Shown here piece by piece: positions 9,245-18,924 of a stretch of 64,000 nt of DNA (the first letter of the stretch is position 1; every line of letters begins with the position of its first letter). The stretch covers positions 248,001 through 312,000 of the forward strand of contig CALJOM010000002.1 in the NCBI GenBank assembly GCA_937981765.1, written 5' to 3'. Below the pieces are notes generated by a model that worked only from the letters and a program-made list of their open reading frames with translations, searched no databases and was not told where the DNA came from. Position numbers and translations under genes: made by a program. Source of the DNA: an uncultured Bacteroidales bacterium. Its GTDB lineage: Bacteria > Bacteroidota > Bacteroidia > Bacteroidales > Salinivirgaceae.

Positions 9245-10705
9245 ATGAGTCCAATCGTGCTTTTTTTTGTTCTTATATCCTACTTTTTGTTGCTGTGGAT
9301 AGTATCCCGTCTTACGTGTAGAAACGACAGCAATGCAACATTTTACTTGGCATCGCGCAAATCTCCATGGTATTTGGTGGCCATTGGCATGCTGGGAGCC
9401 TCTATTAGTGGAGTAACCTTTATTTCCGTTCCCGGATGGGTCATTTCCGGCAATTTTAGTTATTTGCAAATGGTTTTTGGATTTGTTGCCGGATATTTTA
9501 TTATTGCTTATGTGTTGTTGCCTATTTATTACCGGCTCGAAGTTACTTCCATATATTCCTATTTTGAAGAGCGATTCAATATTTCGGCTTATAAAACGGG
9601 AGCGTGGTTGTTTCTTATTAGTCGCACCATTGGTTCTGCCTTTAGGCTTTATATTGTGAGTTTGGTACTTCAAACAGCCATATTTACACCCTTGGGAATT
9701 CCCTTATGGTTAACGGTGATATTAACCATATCGCTTATTTGGCTCTATTCTCATCGTGGAGGCATTGGAACCATAATCTACACCGACGTACTGCAAACCT
9801 TCTTCCTGATAGCAGCAGCATTAATTACTCTTTATGAAATTTCGGAAGCCATGGGGTTGGACTGGAGTGGTACTATAAACACCATTGCGCGAAGCCACTA
9901 CTCTAAGGTTTTTTATTTCAATGATTGGCGGGCTTCCAACCATTTTGTAAAATATTTTCTGAGTGGAGTTTTTATTACTATTGTTATGACCGGCCTCGAC
10001 CAGGATATGATGCAAAAAAATCTCTCGTGTCGTTCTTTGAAAGATGCTCAGAAAAATATGATTACCTACGGTTTGATGTTTATTCCAATAAATTTGTTAT
10101 TCCTTTCATTAGGAGCACTTTTGGTTATATATTCTCAATGGAAGGGAATTCCGCTGCCCGCTAAAACAGACGACCTTTATCCGTCGTTAGCCTTTGGTGG
10201 AATGTTGCCCACAGCGGTTTCTATACTCTTTATCATTGGTGTGGTGGCCGCAGCCTACTCATCAGCCGATTCTGCCCTTACGGCATTAACTACATCATTT
10301 ACCGTTGATATTCTTAATTACAGCCACCAACGTTTTGATTCGCCTGAAGCTGTTCGGGTGCGCAAACTGGTGCATGTGATTATTGCTGCAGCTATGGTTG
10401 GTGTGATTTTAATTTTTCACGCCATTTCCGATGAAAGCGTAATTCAATCCATTTTTAAAGTGGCCGGCTACACTTATGGCCCACTTTTGGGAATGTTTGC
10501 TTTTGGAATTTTTACCAAGTGCATGGCTTACCCGCTAGCTTTCCCTATTTTGGCGGTGCTTTCTCCTTTGACATCATACTGGATACAAAATCAGATCCCG
10601 CATTGGATTCCAGGCTATCAGATTGGCTTTGAGCTCTTGATTATTAACGGGACAATCACATTTTTGGGGCTATTCTTTAGTCATAAAAAAACGTCTGTTC
10701 ATTAA
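9245..10705 (+). CDS. Sodium:solute symporter (SSS family)
   Basis: The 486-residue polytopic inner-membrane protein has about 13 hydrophobic segments, the normal topology of the SSS family. Family features include the early segment with LGASISGVTFISVPGWV, YFEERFNISAYKTGAW (the ERF region near TM3) and the later segment GVVAAAYSSADSALTALTTSFTVDIL, which matches the Na+-site region. The substrate is unknown; relatives carry sugars, amino acids, nucleosides or monocarboxylates. The gene follows the hydroxy-acid dehydrogenase by 59 nt, so a monocarboxylate is possible, but the strong intergenic promoter argues against strict co-expression. Confidence 0.9.
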   Translation: MSPIVLFFVLISYFLLLWIVSRLTCRNDSNATFYLASRKSPWYLVAIGMLGASISGVTFISVPGWVISGNFSYLQMVFGFVAGYFIIAYVLLPIYYRLEVTSIYSYFEERFNISAYKTGAWLFLISRTIGSAFRLYIVSLVLQTAIFTPLGIPLWLTVILTISLIWLYSHRGGIGTIIYTDVLQTFFLIAAALITLYEISEAMGLDWSGTINTIARSHYSKVFYFNDWRASNHFVKYFLSGVFITIVMTGLDQDMMQKNLSCRSLKDAQKNMITYGLMFIPINLLFLSLGALLVIYSQWKGIPLPAKTDDLYPSLAFGGMLPTAVSILFIIGVVAAAYSSADSALTALTTSFTVDILNYSHQRFDSPEAVRVRKLVHVIIAAAMVGVILIFHAISDESVIQSIFKVAGYTYGPLLGMFAFGIFTKCMAYPLAFPILAVLSPLTSYWIQNQIPHWIPGYQIGFELLIINGTITFLGLFFSHKKTSVH

Positions 10706-10777
10706 TTAAAATAGCGGGCTTGTGAAATAATTCATGCCTTAATGCAACATCAATGCGTAATTTCACGTACATTAAAG

Positions 10778-10785
10778 TAGCTTTG
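10778..10785 (+). promoter_or_regulatory. Candidate -7 element before the 184-residue unknown gene
   Basis: TAGCTTTG matches TAnnTTTG. It sits inside an imperfect hairpin of AAAGTA-GCTTT and AAAGC-(4 nt)-TACTTT arms (about 10774-10802). The gene start is 51 nt downstream. No clear -33 element is visible. Confidence 0.35.
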
Positions 10786-10835
10786 TAAAAGCAAGTTACT
10801 TTTTGTGGCATAAATTTTGATTAAAAGCTAGCGTT

Positions 10836-11390
10836 ATGGATTCAGATTTACATTCGCAGATTCACGAGATTATTGATATTCTTCGGGAAGAAGTAACCCG
10901 AAATTTAAAGCGAATGAGGGTTAACGAGCAAAAAGCCCGGGAATTGTTAAAAGAACAGGGGCTAACCCTTCGGTTTCAGATAGAAATCGATGCATTGTAT
11001 GAGGAGAACCGTGAGTTGTTGAAATTAAACAAAGAAGCAATTAATATACAATTGCAGTTGGTTAATTTCTTGAATTTACGTAGAGCGGTAAAAGGAGTAA
11101 AGGGAGAATTTGTTCAGCCGACAAAAAAATTACAAAACATTAACGAGTTGGAACAAATTTTGAGTGAAACAATAATAAGTATCCCCGTAAACAACGACAA
11201 ATTGTTACAAAATGAAACATTATCGCCGGAGGAGATTTTTGAATTAACAATAAAACAGGAAATGGTTTACGACAAAAACCATCCATACTGGAACGACGAA
11301 AAATTTTACGATAAACTACTCGCTTATTATACCGAGCAGGAAAATTATGAGATGTGCCACCTTTTGGTAAAAGGGAAGCAGTGTCAGTAA
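10836..11390 (+). CDS. Hypothetical helical protein, unknown function
   Basis: I do not recognise this 184-residue protein. It has no signal peptide or membrane segment and should be cytoplasmic. Residues 1-85 are strongly charged and look continuously helical or coiled-coil (heptad-like LLKEQ, ALYEENRELLKLNKEA). A low-complexity linker follows (about 90-125). The C-terminal part contains YDKNHPYWNDEKFYDKLLAYYTEQENYEMC and ends in CHLLVKGKQCQ. It has its own promoter-like element and ends at a strong bidirectional terminator, so it is probably a real single-gene unit. The codon pattern looks like that of its neighbours. Confidence 0.75.
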   Translation: MDSDLHSQIHEIIDILREEVTRNLKRMRVNEQKARELLKEQGLTLRFQIEIDALYEENRELLKLNKEAINIQLQLVNFLNLRRAVKGVKGEFVQPTKKLQNINELEQILSETIISIPVNNDKLLQNETLSPEEIFELTIKQEMVYDKNHPYWNDEKFYDKLLAYYTEQENYEMCHLLVKGKQCQ

Positions 11391-11430
11391 GTTTCTTTTC
11401 ATGTAGGTTTTGGTTTTGGTTAGTGTTGGT

Positions 11431-11456
11431 AAGCCCCAGTCGGGAGATTGGGGTTT
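11431..11456. terminator. Bidirectional terminator between the unknown gene and murF-alr
   Basis: AAGCCCCAGT (11431-11440), a 6-nt loop and ATTGGGGTTT (11447-11456) form a 10-bp stem with two wobbles. It lies in the 72-nt gap between convergent genes and can serve both. Confidence 0.75.
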
Positions 11457-11462
11457 ACTACT

Positions 11463-13916
11463 TTATTCACGCACGTAAATGCGTTTAACCCGTGCTGAAA
11501 TTCCCGTTAAAACTTCGTAGGGAATGGTATCCATGGCTTCGGCAATTTGTTGAATGGTAGGATAATGACCAAAGATGATAACTTCGTCGCCGGGTTGTGC
11601 GTTGGTGTTGGTAACATCAATCATGGTAATATCCATGCAAATATTTCCTATGGTAGGAACTAGTTTGCCTTTAAGAAGCATCTGTCCTTTGCCGTTACTC
11701 AAGGCTCGACGGTATCCATCGGCATAACCAATAGGGACTGTGGCAATTTTCGACGGGCGGTGAACTACTCCTTTACGCCCGTAACCTACCGTATCCGGCG
11801 GAGTTACTTCCTTAATCTGCAAAATTCTGCTGCGTAGGGTTGCTACCGGAAGTAACTCTCTGTTTTGATTAAAACTTACACCATAAAGCCCAATTCCAAG
11901 GCGAACGGCATCCATCTGAAACGTTGCAAAGCGCTCTACTCCGGCTGAATTTAAAATATGGCGTAAAAAGGGGTATGGAGTATGCTGCTGAATTTGCTTG
12001 CAAATAGTCTGGAAGCTGTGAATCTGTGAGAGAGTAAAGCTGTCAAAATTAGGGTCGTCGGCTGCGGCCAGGTGGCTAAAAACTGATTTTACGTTGATTC
12101 TAGAGTTTTGGTGCAACTCCCGTATCAGAAAATCTATATCTTCGTTGCGAAACCCTGAACGGTTCATCCCGGTGTCGATTTTAAGATGTATGGGATAGGT
12201 TTCTATGTTGTTTTGTTCTAAAAACGATGAAAAGTGTTTGAGAAAATCGAAATAGAATACTACTGGCTCTAGGTTAAATTCGACGATTTCGCGACAGGTT
12301 TCAACTCCGGGATTCATTACCATGATGGGTATTTTAATTCCCTGACGACGAAGGTCTATACCCTCGTCGGTAAAGGCTACTGCAAGATAATCCACCCGAT
12401 GGTGTTGAAGTATGTTTGCCAATTCGAATGAGCCACTACCATAGCCAAATGCCTTTAGCATTACTATGATTTTTGTTCCAGGATTTAGCAGCGAACGGAA
12501 AAAGCGAAGATTGGCTATCAGGTTGTTAAGGTCAATTTCCAAAACAGTGCGGTGGATTTTTTTTTGCAGAAGGTCAACCACATTTTCAAATCTGAAATTT
12601 CTGCTTCCTTTGAAAAGAATGGTTGAGTTATGAATGGGGTTGTTTTGGAAGTAATGGATTAATTCGGCTGTGGAAGTTAAAAATTGCGATGTTTCCGGAA
12701 ATAGATGTTTTTGCGTGGAGATTTGCGGGCCTATTCCAATAAAGTCGAAAGAAAAATGTTTTACAAGGTTGGCTACTTCGGCATAAAGTTTTTCGGGAGG
12801 TATGCCAATTTGCTCCATATCGCTAACAACAGCTATTTTCCTTGGGGTTTGGTTCTGAATGGAGAGATATTCAAACGATGATGCTAACGAAACTAAATCG
12901 GAATTGTAACTGTCGTTAATTAGTGTGCAGTTGTTTTTCCCTTCCAACAGTTCCATGCGCATTGATATGCGTTCTAAAGCAGCTATACGTTTGCGTACAA
13001 TGTTTGGGTTTTGCTCCAGAAGTAGGAGTGCCAGGGCAGTTAACAAAGCATTTTGAATGGAAGGTTTGTCGGTAAAAGGAATGGTTAGCTCGATGATGTT
13101 GTCCCTGTATTTAACCTTGATTTCCGTTTTCTCGGCTAATTCATGAATATTCATAATTTGAAGCGTATCCCACGGATTGCTGCCCCAAGTAACGATGTTT
13201 TTTTTCGTATAGGTTTCTTTTATGGTTTGTAGAACCATTGTGTCGTTGGAGGATAAAAGTATAGTGTGGCAGGTTTCGTAAAGCCGGATTTTCTCTCTGA
13301 GTTTTTCTTCTTTCGATGAAAAGTTTTCTTGATGAGCATCGCCTAAGTTGGTGAAAATACCTAAGTCGGGCAGGATGATTTGAGCAAGTTTTTCCATTTC
13401 GCCGGGTTTTGAAATTCCTGCCTCAAACACTGCTATATCGGCAAAAGGGTCTAATAGTAAAACCGACAATGGAACGCCCAATTGTGAGTTGTAACTTTTA
13501 GGGCTGCGGACTACGTTCTTATCTTTCTGCAACGATTGCGCTAACCATTCTTTAACAATTGTTTTTCCATTGCTTCCTGTGATGGCTATTACCGGGCAGT
13601 GGTGTTGTTTCCGGTGATGGGCTGCTAGCTGTTGGAGAGCGGTTAGTGTGTTTTTAACAAGTATAAAGGCGGTGTTATCCGAAATTTGTTTTTTTGTGAA
13701 ATTTTCGTTTACGAGAAAAATTTTTACTCCGTTGTTTAATAATTGTGAAATGTAGTTGTGTCCATCGCCGAATTTCCCCTTTAGTGCAACGAACATTACC
13801 TCCTCTGGAGAGCGAAGCTGCCGTGAATCGGTTACTATTTGTGTAACAATTAGTTGATGATTTCCCAGGAGTTTTCCGCCAACTATGTTACAAATTTCTG
13901 ATGTAGTGTATATCAT
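11463..13916 (-). CDS. murF-alr: Bifunctional UDP-MurNAc-tripeptide:D-Ala-D-Ala ligase / alanine racemase (MurF-Alr fusion)
   Basis: This 817-residue fusion is typical of Bacteroidota. The first ~440 residues are MurF, with a Mur-ligase N-terminal domain, ATP-binding loop AITGSNGKTIVKEW, central FEAGISKPGEME and LINDSYNSD. MurF adds D-Ala-D-Ala to the peptidoglycan precursor. From about residue 445 the chain is a fold-type III PLP alanine racemase. It has the PLP lysine in MLKAFGYGSGSFELA, the partner tyrosine in TVGYGRKGVV and the conserved GNICMDITMIDVT. The racemase supplies D-alanine for the ligase substrate. The gene follows tdk by 14 nt and is likely in the same operon. Confidence 0.96.
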   Translation of the reverse strand: MIYTTSEICNIVGGKLLGNHQLIVTQIVTDSRQLRSPEEVMFVALKGKFGDGHNYISQLLNNGVKIFLVNENFTKKQISDNTAFILVKNTLTALQQLAAHHRKQHHCPVIAITGSNGKTIVKEWLAQSLQKDKNVVRSPKSYNSQLGVPLSVLLLDPFADIAVFEAGISKPGEMEKLAQIILPDLGIFTNLGDAHQENFSSKEEKLREKIRLYETCHTILLSSNDTMVLQTIKETYTKKNIVTWGSNPWDTLQIMNIHELAEKTEIKVKYRDNIIELTIPFTDKPSIQNALLTALALLLLEQNPNIVRKRIAALERISMRMELLEGKNNCTLINDSYNSDLVSLASSFEYLSIQNQTPRKIAVVSDMEQIGIPPEKLYAEVANLVKHFSFDFIGIGPQISTQKHLFPETSQFLTSTAELIHYFQNNPIHNSTILFKGSRNFRFENVVDLLQKKIHRTVLEIDLNNLIANLRFFRSLLNPGTKIIVMLKAFGYGSGSFELANILQHHRVDYLAVAFTDEGIDLRRQGIKIPIMVMNPGVETCREIVEFNLEPVVFYFDFLKHFSSFLEQNNIETYPIHLKIDTGMNRSGFRNEDIDFLIRELHQNSRINVKSVFSHLAAADDPNFDSFTLSQIHSFQTICKQIQQHTPYPFLRHILNSAGVERFATFQMDAVRLGIGLYGVSFNQNRELLPVATLRSRILQIKEVTPPDTVGYGRKGVVHRPSKIATVPIGYADGYRRALSNGKGQMLLKGKLVPTIGNICMDITMIDVTNTNAQPGDEVIIFGHYPTIQQIAEAMDTIPYEVLTGISARVKRIYVRE

Positions 13917-13930
13917 GATGTTTCCTACGG

Positions 13931-14515
13931 TTATTGTTCATTTTTTAGAGCTTGGTTGAAGCATTTACGGCACAAGGGTTCGTAAGAATCTTTTTCTCCC
14001 AATTGAATTAGTTGCGAATTGTTAGTGAGCCTGTGGGAATAATTGGCCAGATTGCCGCATCGCACACAAATGGCATGTACCTTGGTAATATATTCGGCTT
14101 TTGCCATCAAAGCAGGCATAGGGCCGAAAGGCCGGCCAAGATAATCCATATCGAGCCCAGCTACAATTACCCGTGTTCCATAGTTTGCTAGCATTTCACA
14201 CACGTCAATAATGCCTTTGTCGAAAAATTGTGCTTCGTCGATTCCAACAACATCAACTTCCGATGCCAGAAGTAATATTCTACCCGATGCTTCTACCGGT
14301 GTAGACGGAATAGAATTGGCATCGTGTGAAACAACGTTGTTTTCTGAGTAGCGCGTATCTATAAGGGGTTTGAATATTTCTACCTTTTGTTTGGCGTATT
14401 GGGCGCGTCGTAACCTACGGATTAATTCTTCGGTTTTTCCTGAAAACATGCTTCCTACGATTACCTCAATCCACCCTGCCTGATGCTTTTCGATGCTGCC
14501 TGCGTTATGTAACAT
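13931..14515 (-). CDS. tdk: Thymidine kinase (type II)
   Basis: The 194-residue protein has the P-loop [19 protein letters not shown] near the N-terminus, the GIDEAQFFD motif, and a zinc-binding lasso with CVRCG and CRKCF cysteine pairs. It phosphorylates thymidine to dTMP for salvage. The length fits the family. It is the first gene of a tdk-murF/alr operon, with a promoter-like sequence and a perfect inverted repeat just upstream. Confidence 0.96.
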   Translation of the reverse strand: MLHNAGSIEKHQAGWIEVIVGSMFSGKTEELIRRLRRAQYAKQKVEIFKPLIDTRYSENNVVSHDANSIPSTPVEASGRILLLASEVDVVGIDEAQFFDKGIIDVCEMLANYGTRVIVAGLDMDYLGRPFGPMPALMAKAEYITKVHAICVRCGNLANYSHRLTNNSQLIQLGEKDSYEPLCRKCFNQALKNEQ

Positions 14516-14536
14516 GTGTTTGCTTTTTTACTGTTT

Positions 14537-14564
14537 CAAAGGTACAAAATAGCCCTTTTATCAA
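14537..14564 (-). promoter_or_regulatory. Candidate promoter of tdk-murF/alr
   Basis: On the minus strand, TTG (14564-14562) and TACCTTTG (14544-14537) are separated by 17 nt. The tdk ATG is 21 nt downstream of the -7 element. Confidence 0.6.
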
Positions 14565-14580
14565 CAACCCCCTTGTTGAT
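14560..14580. promoter_or_regulatory. Perfect inverted repeat overlapping the tdk promoter -33 region
   Basis: ATCAACAA (14560-14567), CCCCC and TTGTTGAT (14573-14580) make a perfect 8-bp inverted repeat. No T-run follows on either strand, so an operator is more likely than a terminator. No binding protein is known. Confidence 0.45.
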
Positions 14581-14650
14581 GTGTTACATTTTTTACACCG
14601 AATAAAATTCTCCTGCCAGTTTAATGTTTCGGGATATACTTTGTTATAGA

Positions 14651-15889
14651 CTATAGTCCTAACAGTTCTTCATCGGCATTGGATGTTTTTGCAAGCAATT
14701 TATAAGGGTTTTCAATCAGGTTTTTTATGGTTTTTAAGAATCCAACCGAATCGCGCCCATCGATAATTCGGTGATCGTAGGAGAGAGCAACATACATCAT
14801 GGGGCGTATTACCACTTGACCGTTGAGGGCTATGGGGCGTTCCTGAATGGTGTGCATTCCCAGGATTGCGGTTTGAGGTGCGTTGAGGATTGGTGTGCTG
14901 AACAGCGATCCAAACACACCTCCGTTGGATATGGTGAAGGTTCCGCCTTTTAGCTCATCGATAGTGATGATGCCTTTTCGTGCTTTGTCGGATAGAAGGG
15001 CTATTTCTTTTTCAATCTCTGGAATGGTTTTTAGGTGAGTTTGACGAACTACGGGCACCATCAGCCCTTTCTGAGTTTGAACGGCTATGCCTATATCGGT
15101 GTAATTGAAATATACAATTTCGTCGCCATCAATCATGGCATTAACGTCGGGAAACGTTTGCAGTGCCAAAGTTGTGGCTTTGGTAAAGAACGACATAAAG
15201 CCGAGCTTAACTCCGTGTTTTTCCTGAAATTGTTGCTGATGTGAGTTTTTGAGTTGAAGGAGCGCCGACATGTCAATTTCATTAAAAGTGGTGAGCATGG
15301 CGGTTTGATTTTTAGCTGCCACCAACCGCTCACTGATTTTTTTTCGAATAGTGCTCATGGGTTTCCGAATTTCCATCGGTTTGTCTGACGACCCGGGAGT
15401 GAATGATGGATTCGAACCCTTTTGTTTGAGAATTTGAACAACGTGCTGTGAATTAATTCTTTGAATAACTTCTTCGGGTTGAATTTGGTGCTCTTCCATT
15501 ATTTTACGTGCCAGCGGTGTGATTTTTATGTTGGCAGGTTCGATGGTGGCTGTATTTGAAGAAGGTGGTTCAACGATTTTTGATTCTGGCTTTAAATTGT
15601 TAATGTCAAGTTTGGAATTTGTTTTGGACTGTTGGAGTGGAATATTGGTGCTTTTTAAAGTGTCGATAATGCAGGCTACCGAGTTCACCGGTATGGGTTT
15701 GTGGGTTGGCGCCAAAATTTTGATTTGCCCCGAGGCCGGAGAGAACACGGTTAGGGTTGCTTTTTCCGACTCAATTTCCGCCAGTTCCTGATCGGCGTTA
15801 ACAAATTGTCCGTCGGTAACAAACCATTGTACAATTTCTACGGTGCTTATCGATTCTCCCGGAGAGGGGATTTTAACTTCCACAATCAT
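14651..15889 (-). CDS. sucB: Dihydrolipoyllysine-residue succinyltransferase, E2 of 2-oxoglutarate dehydrogenase
   Basis: The product has 412 residues from the ATG at 15889, chosen because it overlaps the sucA stop as ATGA and yields the family N-terminus [13 protein letters not shown]. Domains in order: lipoyl domain with the lipoylation lysine in [11 protein letters not shown]; a linker; a peripheral-subunit-binding domain ([19 protein letters not shown]); and the catalytic acyltransferase domain with the C-terminal [12 protein letters not shown] active-site motif (His and Asp). It transfers succinyl groups to CoA in the citric acid cycle. The E3 gene is not in the window. Confidence 0.96.
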   Translation of the reverse strand: MIVEVKIPSPGESISTVEIVQWFVTDGQFVNADQELAEIESEKATLTVFSPASGQIKILAPTHKPIPVNSVACIIDTLKSTNIPLQQSKTNSKLDINNLKPESKIVEPPSSNTATIEPANIKITPLARKIMEEHQIQPEEVIQRINSQHVVQILKQKGSNPSFTPGSSDKPMEIRKPMSTIRKKISERLVAAKNQTAMLTTFNEIDMSALLQLKNSHQQQFQEKHGVKLGFMSFFTKATTLALQTFPDVNAMIDGDEIVYFNYTDIGIAVQTQKGLMVPVVRQTHLKTIPEIEKEIALLSDKARKGIITIDELKGGTFTISNGGVFGSLFSTPILNAPQTAILGMHTIQERPIALNGQVVIRPMMYVALSYDHRIIDGRDSVGFLKTIKNLIENPYKLLAKTSNADEELLGL

Positions 15890-18684
15890 AGACTTATTTC
15901 TTTTAGATGCATTAAATACTCCCGTTGTTTCAGAATTCGTAACCGTTCTTTGCCCGATATACATTGTAAACCGCAATACTTTAATTTTCGTTCGCAGGTG
16001 CAGGGTTTAAACACTTTTTGAATTATTTCGTTTTGCTCCATTTTATGAATAGCCTGTAGGCCTACAGCGGTAGTAGCGGTTCTGCGGCGCGCAACTACCT
16101 TAAGTTCAGGAATGGTTATTTGGTCGCGTATGTAGGTCCATGCTCCCATATTTTCAGGTTCTTCCTGAACCCAAAGCCATAGGAGGGCATGGTGATATTT
16201 TTTTATAAGCGCATCTATTCTGCTTTTGGGGAAAGGATACAACTCTTCAATCCGAATCAGGGCAATGTCGGTCGCGTTGAGCATCTCCTTTTGTTCGAGC
16301 AAATCGAAATATATTTTTCCGGTGCAGAAAACCACTCGGGTAACTTCATCACCGATATTTGTATTGTCAATCACCGGTTCAAACTCACCGTAGGCTAGTT
16401 GATCGATTTCCGAAATCATTTTGGGATGGCGGAGCAGGCTTTTGGGCGTAAACAAAATCAGAGGTATTCGGAAGTTGCGTAGCATTTGTCTTCGTAGGAG
16501 ATGAAAGAGGTTAGCTGGTGTAGTGCAATTTGCAACGGTTATGTTTTCATCGGCCGCCAGAGCTAGAAAACGCTCCATTCGAGCGCTTGAATGTTCGGCT
16601 CCTTGGCCTTCGTAACCGTGGGGAAGGAATAAAACCAGCCCGTTCATGTTGCCCCATTTTTCTCCTGCCGATACAATGTATTGGTCGATTATAACCTGTG
16701 CGTTGTTGCTGAAATCGCCAAACTGTGCTTCCCAAATGGTCAGTGTGTCGGGGGAAGCCAATGCATAGCCATATTCAAAGCCCATTACGGCGTATTCGCT
16801 CAGGGGACTGTTATAAATCTGAAATTTTGGGAAACTTAGTTTGTCACGAAGGGGATAGATTTTTTGTTCGGTTTCTTGGTTGAGAACGGCAGCATGTCGA
16901 TGTGAAAAGGTGCCGCGAACACTATCCTGGCCACTGATTCGAACGGCATAGCCTTCGGATAGCAAACTGGCGTAGGCTAATTGTTCGGCCAAGGCCCAAT
17001 CGACTTTCCCGGCATGCAACAATTCAATACGTTCTTGCATGATTTTCAACGTTTTGTGAAACAATCCGTCTGATTCGGTGAATGTATTAAGGGCAGTCCC
17101 CATTTCCACTAACTTAAGTTTTTCAAATCCTGTTTCAAGACTAATTTGAAGCATTTCTGCTGTTGGAAACCGAAAGTTTTTCCACCGGTCGGCAAGAAAT
17201 GACTTAATGCTAATAGTTTTATTCTGTTGGCTTTGATGGTATTCTTCCTCCAAAAATTGGACAAATCGAGTTTTTTCTTCTTGTGCAATTTGTTGGTTAT
17301 CAAATATTTTTTGGGCATATATTTCTGCGGGGTTGGGATGCTGGGCAATGATTTTGTAAAGTGAGGGGTGTGTAAATCGGGGTTCATCGCCTTCGTTGTG
17401 CCCGTGTTTGCGGTAGCCTAACAAATCGATAAACACATCGCGGTGGAATTTTTGCCGAAACTCTATGGCAAGTTCTACGACATAAATTATGGACTCAATA
17501 TCGTCGGCATTTACGTGAAAAACAGGGCTTTGAGTCACTTTAGCCACGTCGGTGCAATAGGTCGACGAACGCGCTTCGGTATAGTTTGTGGTAAACCCCA
17601 CCTGATTGTTAATAACCACATGAATGGCACCCCCAACAGTGTATCCTTCAAGAAGTGCCAACTGAACCGTTTCGTAAACAACTCCCTGGGCGGCAATAGC
17701 GCTGTCGCCATGAATTATTACCGGCACCACTTTGTTGTAATCCCGTTCGTAGGTATCTTCTGCAATTGCACGGGCAACTCCCATGGTTACCGGAGTTACG
17801 GTTTCAAGGTGGGAGGGGTTGGGCAACAAATGCAGGTGAGCCCGTTTATTGGCATGGGTTATCACCGTATTATTATATCCCAGATGATATTTCACGTCGC
17901 CTACGTTGATTCCCTCGGCGTAGGATGTTGCAGTAAATTCACTGAAAATATCGCGGTAGGGTTTTCTAAGAATGTTTGCCAGCATGTTTAGGCGGCCGCG
18001 GTGTGCCATGCCAATAACAAATTCTTCAATTCCATGCGCAGAGCCGTACTCTATTAATTGGTCCATCATGGGAATCATAGCTTCGCCACCTTCCAGCGAA
18101 AAACTTTTTTGTCCCGGAAATTTTCGTATGATAAATTGCTCAAAAAGAACAGCTTGCAACAGATGACGAAACAGATGTAATCTTTCTTCCTTCGAAAAGT
18201 TTTTTCGACTTTTATGACTTTCAATACGGTTTTCAATCCAATGAACAATTTCCGGTGTACGAATGAATTTATATTCAACGCCAATAGACTGACAGTACGT
18301 TTCCTGCAAATGTTGAATAATATCTTTCAATGGTGAAGGAGGAAGGCCGATAATAGCTGCTGCTTCAAACGTAGTTTCAAGATCAGCATTGCTAAGACCG
18401 AAATTTTGAATATCGAGCGTTGGGGTATATTTTCTTCGTTGACGCACCGGATTGGTTTTTGTGAACAGGTGTCCACGATTTCGATACCCTTCGATAAGGT
18501 TAATCACCTGGAGTTCTTTATTTGATATGTGCATTGATGAACCAGAATCGGTTCGAGCAAAATCAAACCCTTCGAAAAAATGCCGCCAGTCGGGGGATAC
18601 AAGATCGGGATTGGTTTTGTATTCCCGGTAAAGTTCGTCAATAGCCTGAGGGGTTATATTTCCGATAAAGCCACTGTGTTTCAT
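15886..18684 (-). CDS. sucA: 2-oxoglutarate dehydrogenase E1 component
   Basis: The product has 932 residues from the ATG at 18684; an ATG 12 codons upstream is possible. The N-terminus ([28 protein letters not shown]) matches the E2/E3-binding start of E1o. The ThDP-dependent core has [28 protein letters not shown], the cofactor-binding [13 protein letters not shown], and [19 protein letters not shown]. The family normally ends soon after [12 protein letters not shown]. Here about 38 extra residues follow, with cysteines spaced CxC-x7-C-x3-C (in [14 protein letters not shown]) and a basic helix. It is translationally coupled to sucB by a 4-nt overlap. Confidence 0.96.
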   Translation of the reverse strand: MKHSGFIGNITPQAIDELYREYKTNPDLVSPDWRHFFEGFDFARTDSGSSMHISNKELQVINLIEGYRNRGHLFTKTNPVRQRRKYTPTLDIQNFGLSNADLETTFEAAAIIGLPPSPLKDIIQHLQETYCQSIGVEYKFIRTPEIVHWIENRIESHKSRKNFSKEERLHLFRHLLQAVLFEQFIIRKFPGQKSFSLEGGEAMIPMMDQLIEYGSAHGIEEFVIGMAHRGRLNMLANILRKPYRDIFSEFTATSYAEGINVGDVKYHLGYNNTVITHANKRAHLHLLPNPSHLETVTPVTMGVARAIAEDTYERDYNKVVPVIIHGDSAIAAQGVVYETVQLALLEGYTVGGAIHVVINNQVGFTTNYTEARSSTYCTDVAKVTQSPVFHVNADDIESIIYVVELAIEFRQKFHRDVFIDLLGYRKHGHNEGDEPRFTHPSLYKIIAQHPNPAEIYAQKIFDNQQIAQEEKTRFVQFLEEEYHQSQQNKTISIKSFLADRWKNFRFPTAEMLQISLETGFEKLKLVEMGTALNTFTESDGLFHKTLKIMQERIELLHAGKVDWALAEQLAYASLLSEGYAVRISGQDSVRGTFSHRHAAVLNQETEQKIYPLRDKLSFPKFQIYNSPLSEYAVMGFEYGYALASPDTLTIWEAQFGDFSNNAQVIIDQYIVSAGEKWGNMNGLVLFLPHGYEGQGAEHSSARMERFLALAADENITVANCTTPANLFHLLRRQMLRNFRIPLILFTPKSLLRHPKMISEIDQLAYGEFEPVIDNTNIGDEVTRVVFCTGKIYFDLLEQKEMLNATDIALIRIEELYPFPKSRIDALIKKYHHALLWLWVQEEPENMGAWTYIRDQITIPELKVVARRRTATTAVGLQAIHKMEQNEIIQKVFKPCTCERKLKYCGLQCISGKERLRILKQREYLMHLKEISL

Positions 18685-18849
18685 GGTAGTTCTTTTGTGT
18701 TGAACTTTTTTAAATAACAATTCAATTACAGTATTGTTTCATTCCTGAACAAACCTTATTCTTTTTTTTGCAAAGGAATGTGCTTGGCGCTTGAAATAAA
18801 AAATCCGGAAGTAATTCGGTGAAAATGAATAACTAATTTTCGAAATGTG

Positions 18850-18857
18850 TATTTTTG
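18850..18857 (+). promoter_or_regulatory. Candidate -7 element of the MFS transporter gene
   Basis: TATTTTTG matches TAnnTTTG, 67 nt before the ATG. The -33 element is unclear. Confidence 0.35.
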
Positions 18858-18924
18858 CACAGATAAAAATGCTTGGGTTATTTAAAAAGCATGTGCAAGT
18901 TATCTGGATTTTTAAGTTTTCTGT

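Noticed and set aside
11463-13916. Possible misassembly joining murF and alr
   Set aside because: The MurF-Alr fusion is a known and common arrangement in Bacteroidota, and both halves keep their catalytic residues.
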